A stretch of 64,000 nt of DNA, taken from Dyadobacter luteus (GTDB lineage: Bacteria > Bacteroidota > Bacteroidia > Cytophagales > Spirosomataceae). How positions within the stretch are numbered: the first letter of the stretch is position 1; each line of letters starts with the position of its first letter. Both the position numbers and the translations under genes were made by a program. The notes under the pieces are model-generated. The model saw nothing but the letters and a program-made list of their open reading frames with translations. It was not told the origin of the DNA and ran no database searches. The stretch spans positions 62,001-126,000 of the forward strand of contig NZ_QNUL01000004.1 of assembly GCF_003383615.1 (NCBI RefSeq). Reading direction: 5' to 3'. Positions 5,598 to 13,469 of the stretch are shown in pieces.

Positions 5598-7650
5598 CCC
5601 ATTCCCAGCCAAGTTTCACACCTGCCCATAGATTATTTTTCGGAGCGGCGTTGTAGTAGCGGTTGCCGAATGCGTTCAGGTCGAAGCCAAGACTGTAAAT
5701 ACCTGCATTTACTTTTTCGGCAGATACAGAAAGTTCGCTATACAGATGTCCTCCCCAGCTTTTTTTCCAGGTTGCTCTCCCCGTAAATAGGTGATAGGGG
5801 GTGTTTTTAATTGTATTGGCATCATTCAGGAACATAGCACTGCCATGCTGATAAGTGGCAAACAACGAAATGCCATATTGAAGTAAAATATCAAGACCCG
5901 TATTTTGGCTGAACCTTGGTACGCCTGGTAGGAATTTTCCGCTGATATTGTTTTCACCCTGGGATAGCTCGCGGAAAGTATAGTTGGTCCAAGTACCGGA
6001 ATTCCACACTTTAAAAGTCAGAGGAGCAGAAGAAGCGGTCAGGAAATCATAAGATACGTTCCACTCCAATCCGTTTTGCCTTGTTTTTCCGGCATTAACA
6101 AAGTATTCCGAGCCGGACTCATCAGATCTTCTCACAATCGTTTCCCGAAGTCCGAAGCTATATACACCTACTTCTCCGGAGAAGTTTTTACTGATTTTGC
6201 GAATGCTCAGCTCCGTGTTCACACCCTTTTCTGCATCCAGATCACGTCGGAATCCTCCTGCTGACGGTCTCACTTCCTGAAGGGTAGGAGGTGAGAAGCC
6301 CCGGCTGTAGGATGCCGTAATTGCCCAGGTTTTATCAATCACTTTGTTCAATGCGACCCGTGGAATGAAAACGCCATCGAAGCTGCGGCTTTCGTTGCTG
6401 AATGGCAACGGAAAATAGCGCTCGTAAGTGTACTTAAAGGTGTTGTAACTGAGTCCGGCGGTAGCGGTAAGATCTTTCAAAATAACTGCCTCAACCTGGC
6501 TGAACACCGATAACGAGGTTGTTCTTATGTCTTCTGCTGTTTGCTGCTTGTCGGCAACTCCGCCTTTATTGTCGTAATTTCTTTGCGCTGACTTGCTGTA
6601 CTGCCATTCAAAACCGCTGGTCCAGTTTGTTTGGATGTTAGCTAGCTGTCCGTTGTATTGCCACATATTTCTGCCACCCAAGCCCTGCTCATCACGCTTT
6701 TCGAAATTGGAAATGAAAGGATTGGCAAAGTCAGTTGTAGTAAGGTAGAGCGCATTGGATTGCGACCATTTATCAGAAATATTGAGGACATAGTTTCCTC
6801 CCAACAAGGCCATTTTAGTGTATATACCAGCGCGTTGCGCTTCACTCCCGGGAATAGCTGAGGTGGAAGGGCGTGCCAGTTTAGGATCGGTTTGAAACTG
6901 AGCCAGATTCAGCCCCCCCGGCGTTTGATAATGGATGTCTGAATACATACCTAACAAACTGATCGTACCTTTTTTTCCAAGTTTGCCGGTAGAGGAAAAA
7001 CGAATGGCATCTCTGCCCATTGCGCTATGGTTTCTATAACCGTCTTGCTGTGTATGTCCGTACTGAATAGCAATTCCTCCTACCTGTAGGGTGGTATTGC
7101 GACTCTGAAATCCGTATTTACCCACTCCGACACTCTGTTCGATTCGATTAAGCTGGTTATCTGTGGTGCTTCTTAGCAGAACAACACCGCCTGTTCCTGC
7201 GCCGTAAATACTGCTTGCCGGACCTTTGATGATCTGCATGCTTTGTACAGCATTATAATCCAATGTGTTTAATGGAGTATTGCCACTGGCATCTGTAAAT
7301 GGTATGCCGTTCCAGTAAAATTTGACATTCCGGATTCCAAACGGAGATCTGAGCATACTGCCCCGAATGGAAAAGCGGTAGCTGCCGGGTGAGCGTTCCT
7401 CCATTCTCACACCTGCTATGGCATTCACTGAGTTTGTCCAGCTCACTGCTGAGAAACGTTCAAGCGACCGCGAGGTGATGAGTCCTACCGAGGCGGATGT
7501 AGACAATGCAGTAGCTTTTGATTCGAATGCATTGATCGTGACTTCGCCAAGCTGCTTTGTCTGTGTAGTATCTGTCTGCGCTAGTGCCGTTTTTGTCCCT
7601 GAAGTAAATAATGCAATAAACAGACAGCTGGCAAGATAGATTTTTGGCAT
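5584..7650 (-). CDS. TonB-dependent outer-membrane receptor
   Basis: A 688-residue protein with a signal peptide (cleavage near ALAQ, about residue 25). There is no carboxypeptidase-regulatory domain; a short TonB-box-like segment (KQLGEVTINAF) leads straight into the plug. The plug (about residues 45-165) contains FSIRGSMLRSPFGIRNVKFYWNG, PFTDASG, and IIKGPASSIYGAGTGGVVLL, classic receptor plug motifs. The rest is a beta barrel of aromatic-rich alternating strands ending near GWEWGRKN. The class resembles FecA/iron-citrate-type and vitamin or siderophore receptors, but the substrate cannot be assigned. A good -7 box lies at 7700 and a dyad at 7733. hemW follows after a repeat-filled 132-base gap. 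Confidence 0.92.
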   Translation of the reverse strand: MPKIYLASCLFIALFTSGTKTALAQTDTTQTKQLGEVTINAFESKATALSTSASVGLITSRSLERFSAVSWTNSVNAIAGVRMEERSPGSYRFSIRGSMLRSPFGIRNVKFYWNGIPFTDASGNTPLNTLDYNAVQSMQIIKGPASSIYGAGTGGVVLLRSTTDNQLNRIEQSVGVGKYGFQSRNTTLQVGGIAIQYGHTQQDGYRNHSAMGRDAIRFSSTGKLGKKGTISLLGMYSDIHYQTPGGLNLAQFQTDPKLARPSTSAIPGSEAQRAGIYTKMALLGGNYVLNISDKWSQSNALYLTTTDFANPFISNFEKRDEQGLGGRNMWQYNGQLANIQTNWTSGFEWQYSKSAQRNYDNKGGVADKQQTAEDIRTTSLSVFSQVEAVILKDLTATAGLSYNTFKYTYERYFPLPFSNESRSFDGVFIPRVALNKVIDKTWAITASYSRGFSPPTLQEVRPSAGGFRRDLDAEKGVNTELSIRKISKNFSGEVGVYSFGLRETIVRRSDESGSEYFVNAGKTRQNGLEWNVSYDFLTASSAPLTFKVWNSGTWTNYTFRELSQGENNISGKFLPGVPRFSQNTGLDILLQYGISLFATYQHGSAMFLNDANTIKNTPYHLFTGRATWKKSWGGHLYSELSVSAEKVNAGIYSLGFDLNAFGNRYYNAAPKNNLWAGVKLGWEWGRKN

Positions 7651-7699
7651 GATGATTGACCCGTAACCGGGCAGATTTTAAAGTGGAGTTTCTGATTTG

Positions 7700-7707
7700 C
7701 AAAGGTA
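7700..7707 (-). promoter_or_regulatory. -7 box of the TonB receptor gene
   Basis: On the minus strand this reads TACCTTTG, a perfect TAnnTTTG match, about 50 bases before the ATG at 7650. A small CCCG-GTTA-CGGG hairpin lies in the leader. Confidence 0.6.
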
Positions 7708-7732
7708 TCCAAAATTGCGGGAATAGGTCGCT

Positions 7733-7749
7733 GAAACGAATAACGTTTC
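7733..7749. promoter_or_regulatory. Possible operator dyad GAAACG-N5-CGTTTC
   Basis: A 6+6 base inverted repeat with a 5-base spacer, centred about 37 bases upstream of the receptor's -7 box. It could serve either divergent gene. No regulator is assigned. Confidence 0.35.
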
Positions 7750-7870
7750 GGGGCGCTTTTGCGGAGCATTTTCTACAATTTTAGTGCCGGAACATATTAA
7801 AAAGGCATTGGAGTGGTTTTTCTATGGATCGTATCATGGACTAAATCGTTCACTTAAACATACACCTGAA

Positions 7871-8329
7871 ATGAAAAAGATCACTTATTGGGGAGCATCT
7901 GTAATGATGTTGGGAATGCTTACTTTCACCAGTTGCTCCGAGAAAACCAAAGACTCGGCAAACGAAACCGTAGAAGAGGCAAAAAATGATATGGATGAAA
8001 ATGTTGCTGATGCGAAAGCAGATATCAAAGAGGCAGGCAACGAATTTGAGGATAAAGTGAAAGAAGACAAAGACGCACTCAAATCTGATATCGATAACGC
8101 AGTTGCCAAAATCGACAGAAAAATAGAGGAAGCAGATGCCAAAATGGACAAGGCTACTGCCAAAGAAAAGGCAAAATGGCAGGAGCGTAAAAAGGAGCTT
8201 AATAAAGAGAGAGATGAGCTGAAGGCTTCCTGGAACGACACAAAGGCAGAAACAGCCGAAAAATGGGATGATTTCAAAGCCAAAACAAAGGCTAAGATTG
8301 ATAAAGTAGAGGCGGATTTGAAAGATTAA
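7871..8329 (+). CDS. Charged coiled-coil lipoprotein
   Basis: A 152-residue protein, started at the ATG at 7871 because it gives a lipoprotein signal (MKKITYWGAS with lipobox FTSC); the longer frame from 7784 has a GTG start and no signal. After the lipid cysteine, nearly all residues are K, E, D, A, with N and heptad-like hydrophobics, e.g. DMDENVADAKADIKEAGNEF. That predicts a long amphipathic helix or coiled coil similar to apolipoprotein-like, YtxH-like or sll1863-type stress proteins. It is probably anchored in a membrane facing the periplasm. The homology is compositional, so a family name would be unsafe. It is monocistronic, ending at a very strong terminator. Confidence 0.75.
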   Translation: MKKITYWGASVMMLGMLTFTSCSEKTKDSANETVEEAKNDMDENVADAKADIKEAGNEFEDKVKEDKDALKSDIDNAVAKIDRKIEEADAKMDKATAKEKAKWQERKKELNKERDELKASWNDTKAETAEKWDDFKAKTKAKIDKVEADLKD

Positions 8330-8345
8330 CTCAATCTTATAAATT

Positions 8346-8389
8346 CAACAAACAGGCTCGCAGGAATTGACCTGCGAGCCTGTTTGTTG
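8346..8389. terminator. Bidirectional terminator, 19-base perfect stem
   Basis: The arm at 8346-8364 is exactly complementary to 8371-8389 around a 6-base loop. It lies between the convergent coiled-coil lipoprotein and ctlX genes, and its ends are T/A-rich in both directions. Confidence 0.85.
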
Positions 8390-8401
8390 ATGGTTAAATG
8401 C

Positions 8402-9358
8402 CTATTTCTTAGGCAAATGAATTTCTGTCATCATGCATCTCGCAGAACCCCCACCGTGATGTTCTATTACTGATAGATCACTGTGTATGATTCGGGCATA
8501 ATCATTTAGAATTTCGCGTTGGGTTTTGGTCAGGGATTCGTATGCCTGGGTTGACATGACCAGAAATTTGTCCTGATCCCGATTTCTGATCATCAGCATA
8601 TTGCCCGCAAAATGATGTACCTGTTCCAGGGAGATTTCCACAACATACTTGTTGGTCTCTTCAAGAGTAGAGCGCACCAGGAAACGTTCGTCGGGATCTT
8701 TGATTGCTTCCAGACAAACAATGGCAAAGATATCTCCCACGCACATAATCACATTGGTATGATAGATGGCTTTGTCATTCTCGTCAGAAGCTGAAAACAT
8801 AACCAGTTCATATCCAAGCGCATCTGCAAAAGCATTCAGTACATCGGGATGTGTACGAGGAGACAAGCAGGCGTAAGCAATTTTATACCTTCTGTCGAGC
8901 ACCATACTTCCGGTTCCTTCCAGAAACTTGCCTTCCTTCTCAAAATAAGTCAGGTCAATAATTTCTTCGACTTTGTAGTTTTTTTCGAGTTCTTCTATGA
9001 TATCCCTGCGACGTTCATTTCTACGGTTTTCAGCCATCATAGGATACAGAACGACCTTGCCGCTCTGGTGAAATGAAACCCAGTTATTGGAAAATACCGC
9101 GTCGGGGCGGTGCAAATCTTCATTATCTTCAAAGATGTGGACATTCACACCTGTCTTTTCCATTTGGGAAACCATCAGGTCAAACTCTTCCTGCGCCAAC
9201 TTCTGAACTTCATGTTCCTCTGTTCCTTGCAGACTGGCATCCTGGAATTCATTACTTGCCGCTGTTTCAGCATTGAAACCGAATTGTGCGGGCCGGATCA
9301 TCATGATCTGAGCCGTGGATTGGGGCTGAATTTGTGCTGTTGAAGTGATAGTTCTCAT
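8402..9358 (-). CDS. ctlX: Citrulline hydrolase CtlX (amidinotransferase fold)
   Basis: A 318-residue member of the guanidino-group-modifying superfamily, best matching CtlX proteins. Key features are HRPDAVFSNNWVSFH, FLEGTGSMVLD (Glu147), YHTNVIMCVG (His200) and a C-terminal GGGSARCMM with the nucleophile Cys308. CtlX is reported to convert citrulline to ornithine. It is 60 bases downstream of the arginine deiminase gene on the same strand, almost surely in one operon, so the pair would run arginine to citrulline to ornithine. A related alternative is dimethylarginine dimethylaminohydrolase, but the whole-length pattern favours CtlX. It is cytoplasmic; no signal peptide is present. Confidence 0.88.
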   Translation of the reverse strand: MRTITSTAQIQPQSTAQIMMIRPAQFGFNAETAASNEFQDASLQGTEEHEVQKLAQEEFDLMVSQMEKTGVNVHIFEDNEDLHRPDAVFSNNWVSFHQSGKVVLYPMMAENRRNERRRDIIEELEKNYKVEEIIDLTYFEKEGKFLEGTGSMVLDRRYKIAYACLSPRTHPDVLNAFADALGYELVMFSASDENDKAIYHTNVIMCVGDIFAIVCLEAIKDPDERFLVRSTLEETNKYVVEISLEQVHHFAGNMLMIRNRDQDKFLVMSTQAYESLTKTQREILNDYARIIHSDLSVIEHHGGGSARCMMTEIHLPKK

Positions 9359-9418
9359 AGGAGTCGGTGGTTAGCTGTTACTGCAATTTACAAATCAAAT
9401 GTTCTTATTCCTAGATTT

Positions 9419-10870
9419 TTATTCACGTAACAGGGGCATACTCATACAGTGCGAACCTCCCCGTGCTCTGGAAAGCTCAGCGGAAGGAAGTGTGATAAAG
9501 GTGTCCGTCAGTGTTTCGGGCGAGAGTGTTCCCTGCTCAAATTCATTGATCAGATCACTGGCGCTGATGATCCTGAAACCAGCCTTAGTAAATGCTTCCA
9601 GTGTTTTGTCATTTCTATCGTAGCCAACCACAACGCCATCTTTTAACGCCAACAGATTACAAGAGTCGGTCCACTGTTCACGTTCTCCGTACGGGAATTC
9701 GTTATTGCCTGAATAAATAAATTTAACGTCTTCTGTGGCGCCCAGGTCGTTTCTGCTGATGTCTGTCAGTAAATCTTCCAGGTTTTCTATTTCAATAGGT
9801 TTATGTTCAAGTCCTTTGATAAACTGAAGTATTTTGAACTCGTTGCCTGTAGTTTGCGGACCAAAAAAGTGTAGTACGTCCTTTTTGCGGGATTCATCCC
9901 CAACTCGCGCGAGCGAACCGAGTAGTACCCAGATATTCTTTTTGACCTGAGTGAAGATCGTATCGATATGCATGTAATCCCTTTTTTTTGGGATTTTGAT
10001 AATCGTAATAGTATCTACAATGTTTTTTTCAAAAAGCATTTTCATGACCTGTTGAGCAGCGTAGATCGAAGTTCTTTCGCTGCAACCGATCAATAAATGT
10101 CTTGGAGCCACCATCATTACATCGCCACCTTCCAGCGTGCATTTATGATAGTCACTTGCCTTTTCATCGTCGGGTAACAGAAAATGTCTCTCGTTATCGG
10201 GTATTTCCAGAATTTTTTCCCTGATATGTGCAAAGATGGGATGGTAGAAAAATACAAACTGCGCCAAAATAGACTCTCGGGTGCGTGCGCTTTTTGCAGG
10301 TTTGTTCAATAGTATATGGTCATTGATCACAATTCCGATGTCCCTCATAAAGATCAGATTCGGAAGTGGGGCAAACAACATCCTGTCGTCGGCATATGAC
10401 CCGGAAATGAAAATCTTGGCCAGCTCGTGAGCATCTACTGCATCCAGTTCTCTCTGGGTATGATAGGTACATTTCTCAATACCACATATTGCAGCGGTCA
10501 GTTTAACCCTGACGACATCATTTTTAAGAATCTCTCCCAGCAATTGCTGAATGTCAATGACTTTGTCGGAGTTGAAATATGTTTCGGTACCCGGAATGTA
10601 AAAGGCGCGTGAGGTGTCGGCGTCGATTTCCTTCAGCTTTCCCTTGATTTTGGCTGGGTCCAGAAAGTAGAGCAACAATTTGATATAATAATCATATTCA
10701 CTTCTACGCATCGTGTCTAGGTGCACGATGTCTTCAAAGAGCCAGTCCTGGGCTTTAGATGGCACTACTTTTCCCAAACCGCGGTCGGGACTGTGTACCA
10801 GTAATCTTTTTAAAGTAGCTGTTTCTGTGGCTACATGTATTTTGGAAGACGTAAAATGGGTCGCTTTCAT
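9419..10870 (-). CDS. arcA: Arginine deiminase
   Basis: A 483-residue protein, longer than the usual roughly 410. All deiminase landmarks are present: LKRLLVHSPDRG, WLFEDIVHLD, LPNLIFMRDIGIVI, LEGGDVMM, HIDTIFTQV, VVVGYDRND, and a terminal RARGGSHCMSMPL with the nucleophilic Cys475. It hydrolyses arginine to citrulline and ammonia. The usual partners ornithine carbamoyltransferase and carbamate kinase are not nearby; ctlX follows instead. It starts at the ATG at 10870, and a 247-base gap separates it from the divergent sufC. A possible -7-like TTACTTTG lies near 10902, one base off the consensus spacing. Confidence 0.9.
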   Translation of the reverse strand: MKATHFTSSKIHVATETATLKRLLVHSPDRGLGKVVPSKAQDWLFEDIVHLDTMRRSEYDYYIKLLLYFLDPAKIKGKLKEIDADTSRAFYIPGTETYFNSDKVIDIQQLLGEILKNDVVRVKLTAAICGIEKCTYHTQRELDAVDAHELAKIFISGSYADDRMLFAPLPNLIFMRDIGIVINDHILLNKPAKSARTRESILAQFVFFYHPIFAHIREKILEIPDNERHFLLPDDEKASDYHKCTLEGGDVMMVAPRHLLIGCSERTSIYAAQQVMKMLFEKNIVDTITIIKIPKKRDYMHIDTIFTQVKKNIWVLLGSLARVGDESRKKDVLHFFGPQTTGNEFKILQFIKGLEHKPIEIENLEDLLTDISRNDLGATEDVKFIYSGNNEFPYGEREQWTDSCNLLALKDGVVVGYDRNDKTLEAFTKAGFRIISASDLINEFEQGTLSPETLTDTFITLPSAELSRARGGSHCMSMPLLRE

Positions 10871-11067
10871 AGTTTATTCTGAGGAATGCTCATGGCGCAA
10901 AGTAAAAGCTATTATTGAAATTAATCACAGCGTGGAAGGGGAGCCTGAGCAATTGGACGTCAAATATCTCGAAATAAAGGAACGGGGATAATATTAAAAA
11001 GGTTGTAGAAAGTATAGTATTAAGATCACCCGTCCGTCGGCGATTTTCATATACCGTCATTCCTTAC

Positions 11068-11075
11068 TACTTTTG
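11068..11075 (+). promoter_or_regulatory. -7 box of the suf operon
   Basis: TACTTTTG matches TAnnTTTG, 42 bases before the sufC ATG. No IscR- or Fur-like dyad was recognised nearby. Confidence 0.55.
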
Positions 11076-11117
11076 CGGTAAAATACCACGGACTACATAT
11101 TAAAGTATAAATTAATT

Positions 11118-11876
11118 ATGCTCTCTATTAATGAATTGCGCGCTTCGATTGAAGGCAAAGAAATATTAAAAGGAATCAATCTGGAAGTGAAGCCGGGTGA
11201 AGTTCATGCGATCATGGGCCCTAACGGTTCAGGAAAAAGTACTTTGGCTTCGGTTCTTTCAGGAAGAGAGGACTATGAAGTAACTGGTGGAAGTGTAACA
11301 TTTGACGGAAAAGATTTACTGGAGCTTGCTGCTGAAGAGAGAGCTGCTGAAGGTATTTTTCTTGCTTTCCAATATCCGGTTGAAATTCCGGGTGTAACTA
11401 CGATCAATTTCCTGAAAACTGCCGTAAATGAGATCCGCAAGTACAAAGGAGAAAATCCATTGGATGCAGCTCAGTTTTTGAAAATGGTTCGTGAAAAGGC
11501 AAAGCTGGTAAGTATGAACGATTCTCTTTTGAAGCGTGCTTTGAATGAAGGATTTTCCGGTGGTGAGAAAAAACGTAATGAAATTTTCCAGATGGCTGTG
11601 CTTGAACCAAAGCTGGCTATTTTGGATGAAACAGACTCAGGATTGGATATCGATGCGCTTCGTATTGTTGCAGAAGGTGTAAACTCTCTGCGTTCTCCGG
11701 ACCGTTCGGCTATCGTAGTGACGCACTATCAGCGCTTGCTGGATTACATCGTTCCTGATTTTGTTCACGTACTCTACAAAGGCCGCATTGTGAAGTCGGG
11801 TCCTAAGGAACTCGCTTTGGAATTGGAGGAAAAAGGCTACGATTGGATTAAAGCAGAAGTAGAAGAAGTAGGCTGA
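11118..11876 (+). CDS. sufC: Fe-S assembly ATPase SufC
   Basis: A 252-residue ABC ATPase of the SufC type. Walker A is GPNGSGKST (about residues 35-43). The Q-loop FQYPVEIPG, the signature FSGGEKKRNEI and the Walker B with ILDETDSGLD are all SufC-specific. SufC powers the SufBCD scaffold that builds Fe-S clusters in the cytoplasm. It is the first gene of the operon; sufB, normally adjacent in Bacteroidota, is not in the 247 bases upstream nor anywhere in this window. sufD follows after 66 bases. Confidence 0.97.
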   Translation: MLSINELRASIEGKEILKGINLEVKPGEVHAIMGPNGSGKSTLASVLSGREDYEVTGGSVTFDGKDLLELAAEERAAEGIFLAFQYPVEIPGVTTINFLKTAVNEIRKYKGENPLDAAQFLKMVREKAKLVSMNDSLLKRALNEGFSGGEKKRNEIFQMAVLEPKLAILDETDSGLDIDALRIVAEGVNSLRSPDRSAIVVTHYQRLLDYIVPDFVHVLYKGRIVKSGPKELALELEEKGYDWIKAEVEEVG

Positions 11877-11942
11877 TCAGATTCCGGCAAAAGCCATGAG
11901 TCGCTCTGAATACCAATCCTATACCAATTACTTTATTACGGA

Positions 11943-13259
11943 ATGAGTACCGAAACAATAGATTTAAAAACAAAATTATTAGCTGATTTTCAGGTGAGGG
12001 AATCGCTGATGAACGGAGAAGCAAGCTCGGCTTTTCACCAGAAAAAACGTGCTGCAATTCACCGTTTTGAAGAGCTGGGTTTCCCGACGGTCAGAAATGA
12101 GGAGTGGAAATACAGCAATGTAAAGGAGCTGATCAGCGAATCTTATCACTTTAATGCAGATAGTTCGTTGCAGTTGGCAGACTTGCAGGATCTTCGTATT
12201 CCTGAGCAAGTGGCTAACATTCTGTACTTTGTGAACGGACAATACAAGCCTGAGCTTTCAAGTATCGTTTCTTCAACAGAAAAGATCATTATTGATTCCC
12301 TTCAGAATGCGTACAAGCAGAATCCTGAACTGGTGAATCGTTATTTCAATGAACTGACAGACGAATCAGAGGCATTTACTGCACTAAACACAGCTTTTAC
12401 CCTGGATGGTTTGTTTATTCACGTTCCTGATAATCAGGTGGTGGAACAGCCTGTTATTCTGAGGTTTATCAGCGATGCACGTGAGGAGAATGTAGCAAGT
12501 CAGCCTCGTAATATTATCGTGGTTGGTAAAAATGCACAGGTAAAAGTGGCTGAAGCTTTCCGTACATTGGGAGAACAGCGCTCATTTACCAACGCGGTGA
12601 CTGAAATATTTGTGGAGCGTGATGCGCACGTGGAGTACTATAAAGTGCAGAACGAAAGCGAAAATGCCTACCATATCGGTACCACGCAGGTGAACATGAA
12701 GGACAAATCGCATTTTTATGCAGGAACAGTTACGCTGAATGGTAAATTCACCCGTAATAACCTGAATATTGCTTTGGACGGAGAGTATTGCGATGCGCAT
12801 ATGTATGGTCTTTATTTTCCGGATGGTTCTCAGCATGTTGATAATCATACTATTGCTGATCACCGTAAGCCTAATTCGGAAAGCAACGAGCTTTATAAAG
12901 GAATTCTGCGTGATAAATCAAAGGGTGTATTCAACGGAAAAATCTTTGTTCGTGAAGATGCTCAGAAAACGAATGCGTTTCAGTCCTGCAAAAATATCGT
13001 GCTTTCGACAGAAGCCAGCATGAACACCAAGCCGCAGCTTGAAATCTTTGCGGATGATGTGAAATGTTCTCACGGAACCACAACAGGTCAGATTGACGAG
13101 GAAGCTTTGTTCTACATGCGTTCAAGAGGTATTTCAAAGAATGAAGCAATGTCATTACTGATGTATGCTTTCTGTGCTGATGTAATTTCTCAGATCAAAA
13201 TTGACTCGATACGTGAGTATCTTGAAAATGTAATTGCTGAGAAACTAAGCAAAAAATAA
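11943..13259 (+). CDS. sufD: Fe-S assembly scaffold protein SufD
   Basis: 438 residues. The N-terminal third is helical with FPTVRNEEWKYSNVKEL, typical of SufD. The C-terminal two-thirds is the right-handed parallel beta-helix shared by SufB and SufD, with LYFPDGSQHVDNHTIADH, SNELYKGIL and KCSHGTTTGQID. It partners with SufB and SufC in cluster assembly and iron acquisition. Length and motif order identify SufD rather than SufB, which carries a different N-terminus. A 210-base gap containing a strong hairpin separates it from sufS. Confidence 0.96.
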   Translation: MSTETIDLKTKLLADFQVRESLMNGEASSAFHQKKRAAIHRFEELGFPTVRNEEWKYSNVKELISESYHFNADSSLQLADLQDLRIPEQVANILYFVNGQYKPELSSIVSSTEKIIIDSLQNAYKQNPELVNRYFNELTDESEAFTALNTAFTLDGLFIHVPDNQVVEQPVILRFISDAREENVASQPRNIIVVGKNAQVKVAEAFRTLGEQRSFTNAVTEIFVERDAHVEYYKVQNESENAYHIGTTQVNMKDKSHFYAGTVTLNGKFTRNNLNIALDGEYCDAHMYGLYFPDGSQHVDNHTIADHRKPNSESNELYKGILRDKSKGVFNGKIFVREDAQKTNAFQSCKNIVLSTEASMNTKPQLEIFADDVKCSHGTTTGQIDEEALFYMRSRGISKNEAMSLLMYAFCADVISQIKIDSIREYLENVIAEKLSKK

Positions 13260-13326
13260 GAGTAATAATGGCTTTCCTGCTATAAGATGCAGAAAAGCTT
13301 TCGATTTTATAAAAAGTTGAGAGAGA

Positions 13327-13382
13327 ATCCGGATGCAAACGAAGATCACTTTGGTGATCACAACTGTGTCCGGATACTTTTT
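13327..13382 (+). terminator. Hairpin with T-tract between sufD and sufS
   Basis: The outer arms ATCCGGA (13327-13333) and TCCGGAT (13369-13375), and the inner arms GATCAC (13344-13349) and GTGATC (13354-13359) with a TTTG loop, form a two-tier hairpin followed by TTTTT. It looks like a terminator or partial attenuator that sets the ratio of sufCD to sufSE transcript. Confidence 0.65.
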
Positions 13383-13469
13383 AACTGAGATTTTCAATTA
13401 CAATTGATTGACAGACCTGGAATCTGCACCTGAAAATCCCCGCGCAGTTCCGTTACCGACATACAAATC

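Noticed and set aside
7885..8283. 132-codon minus-strand frame, serine-rich
   Set aside because: It is the antisense of the charged coiled-coil lipoprotein; Ser/Ala/Leu repeats simply reflect the Lys/Glu/Asp codons on the other strand.
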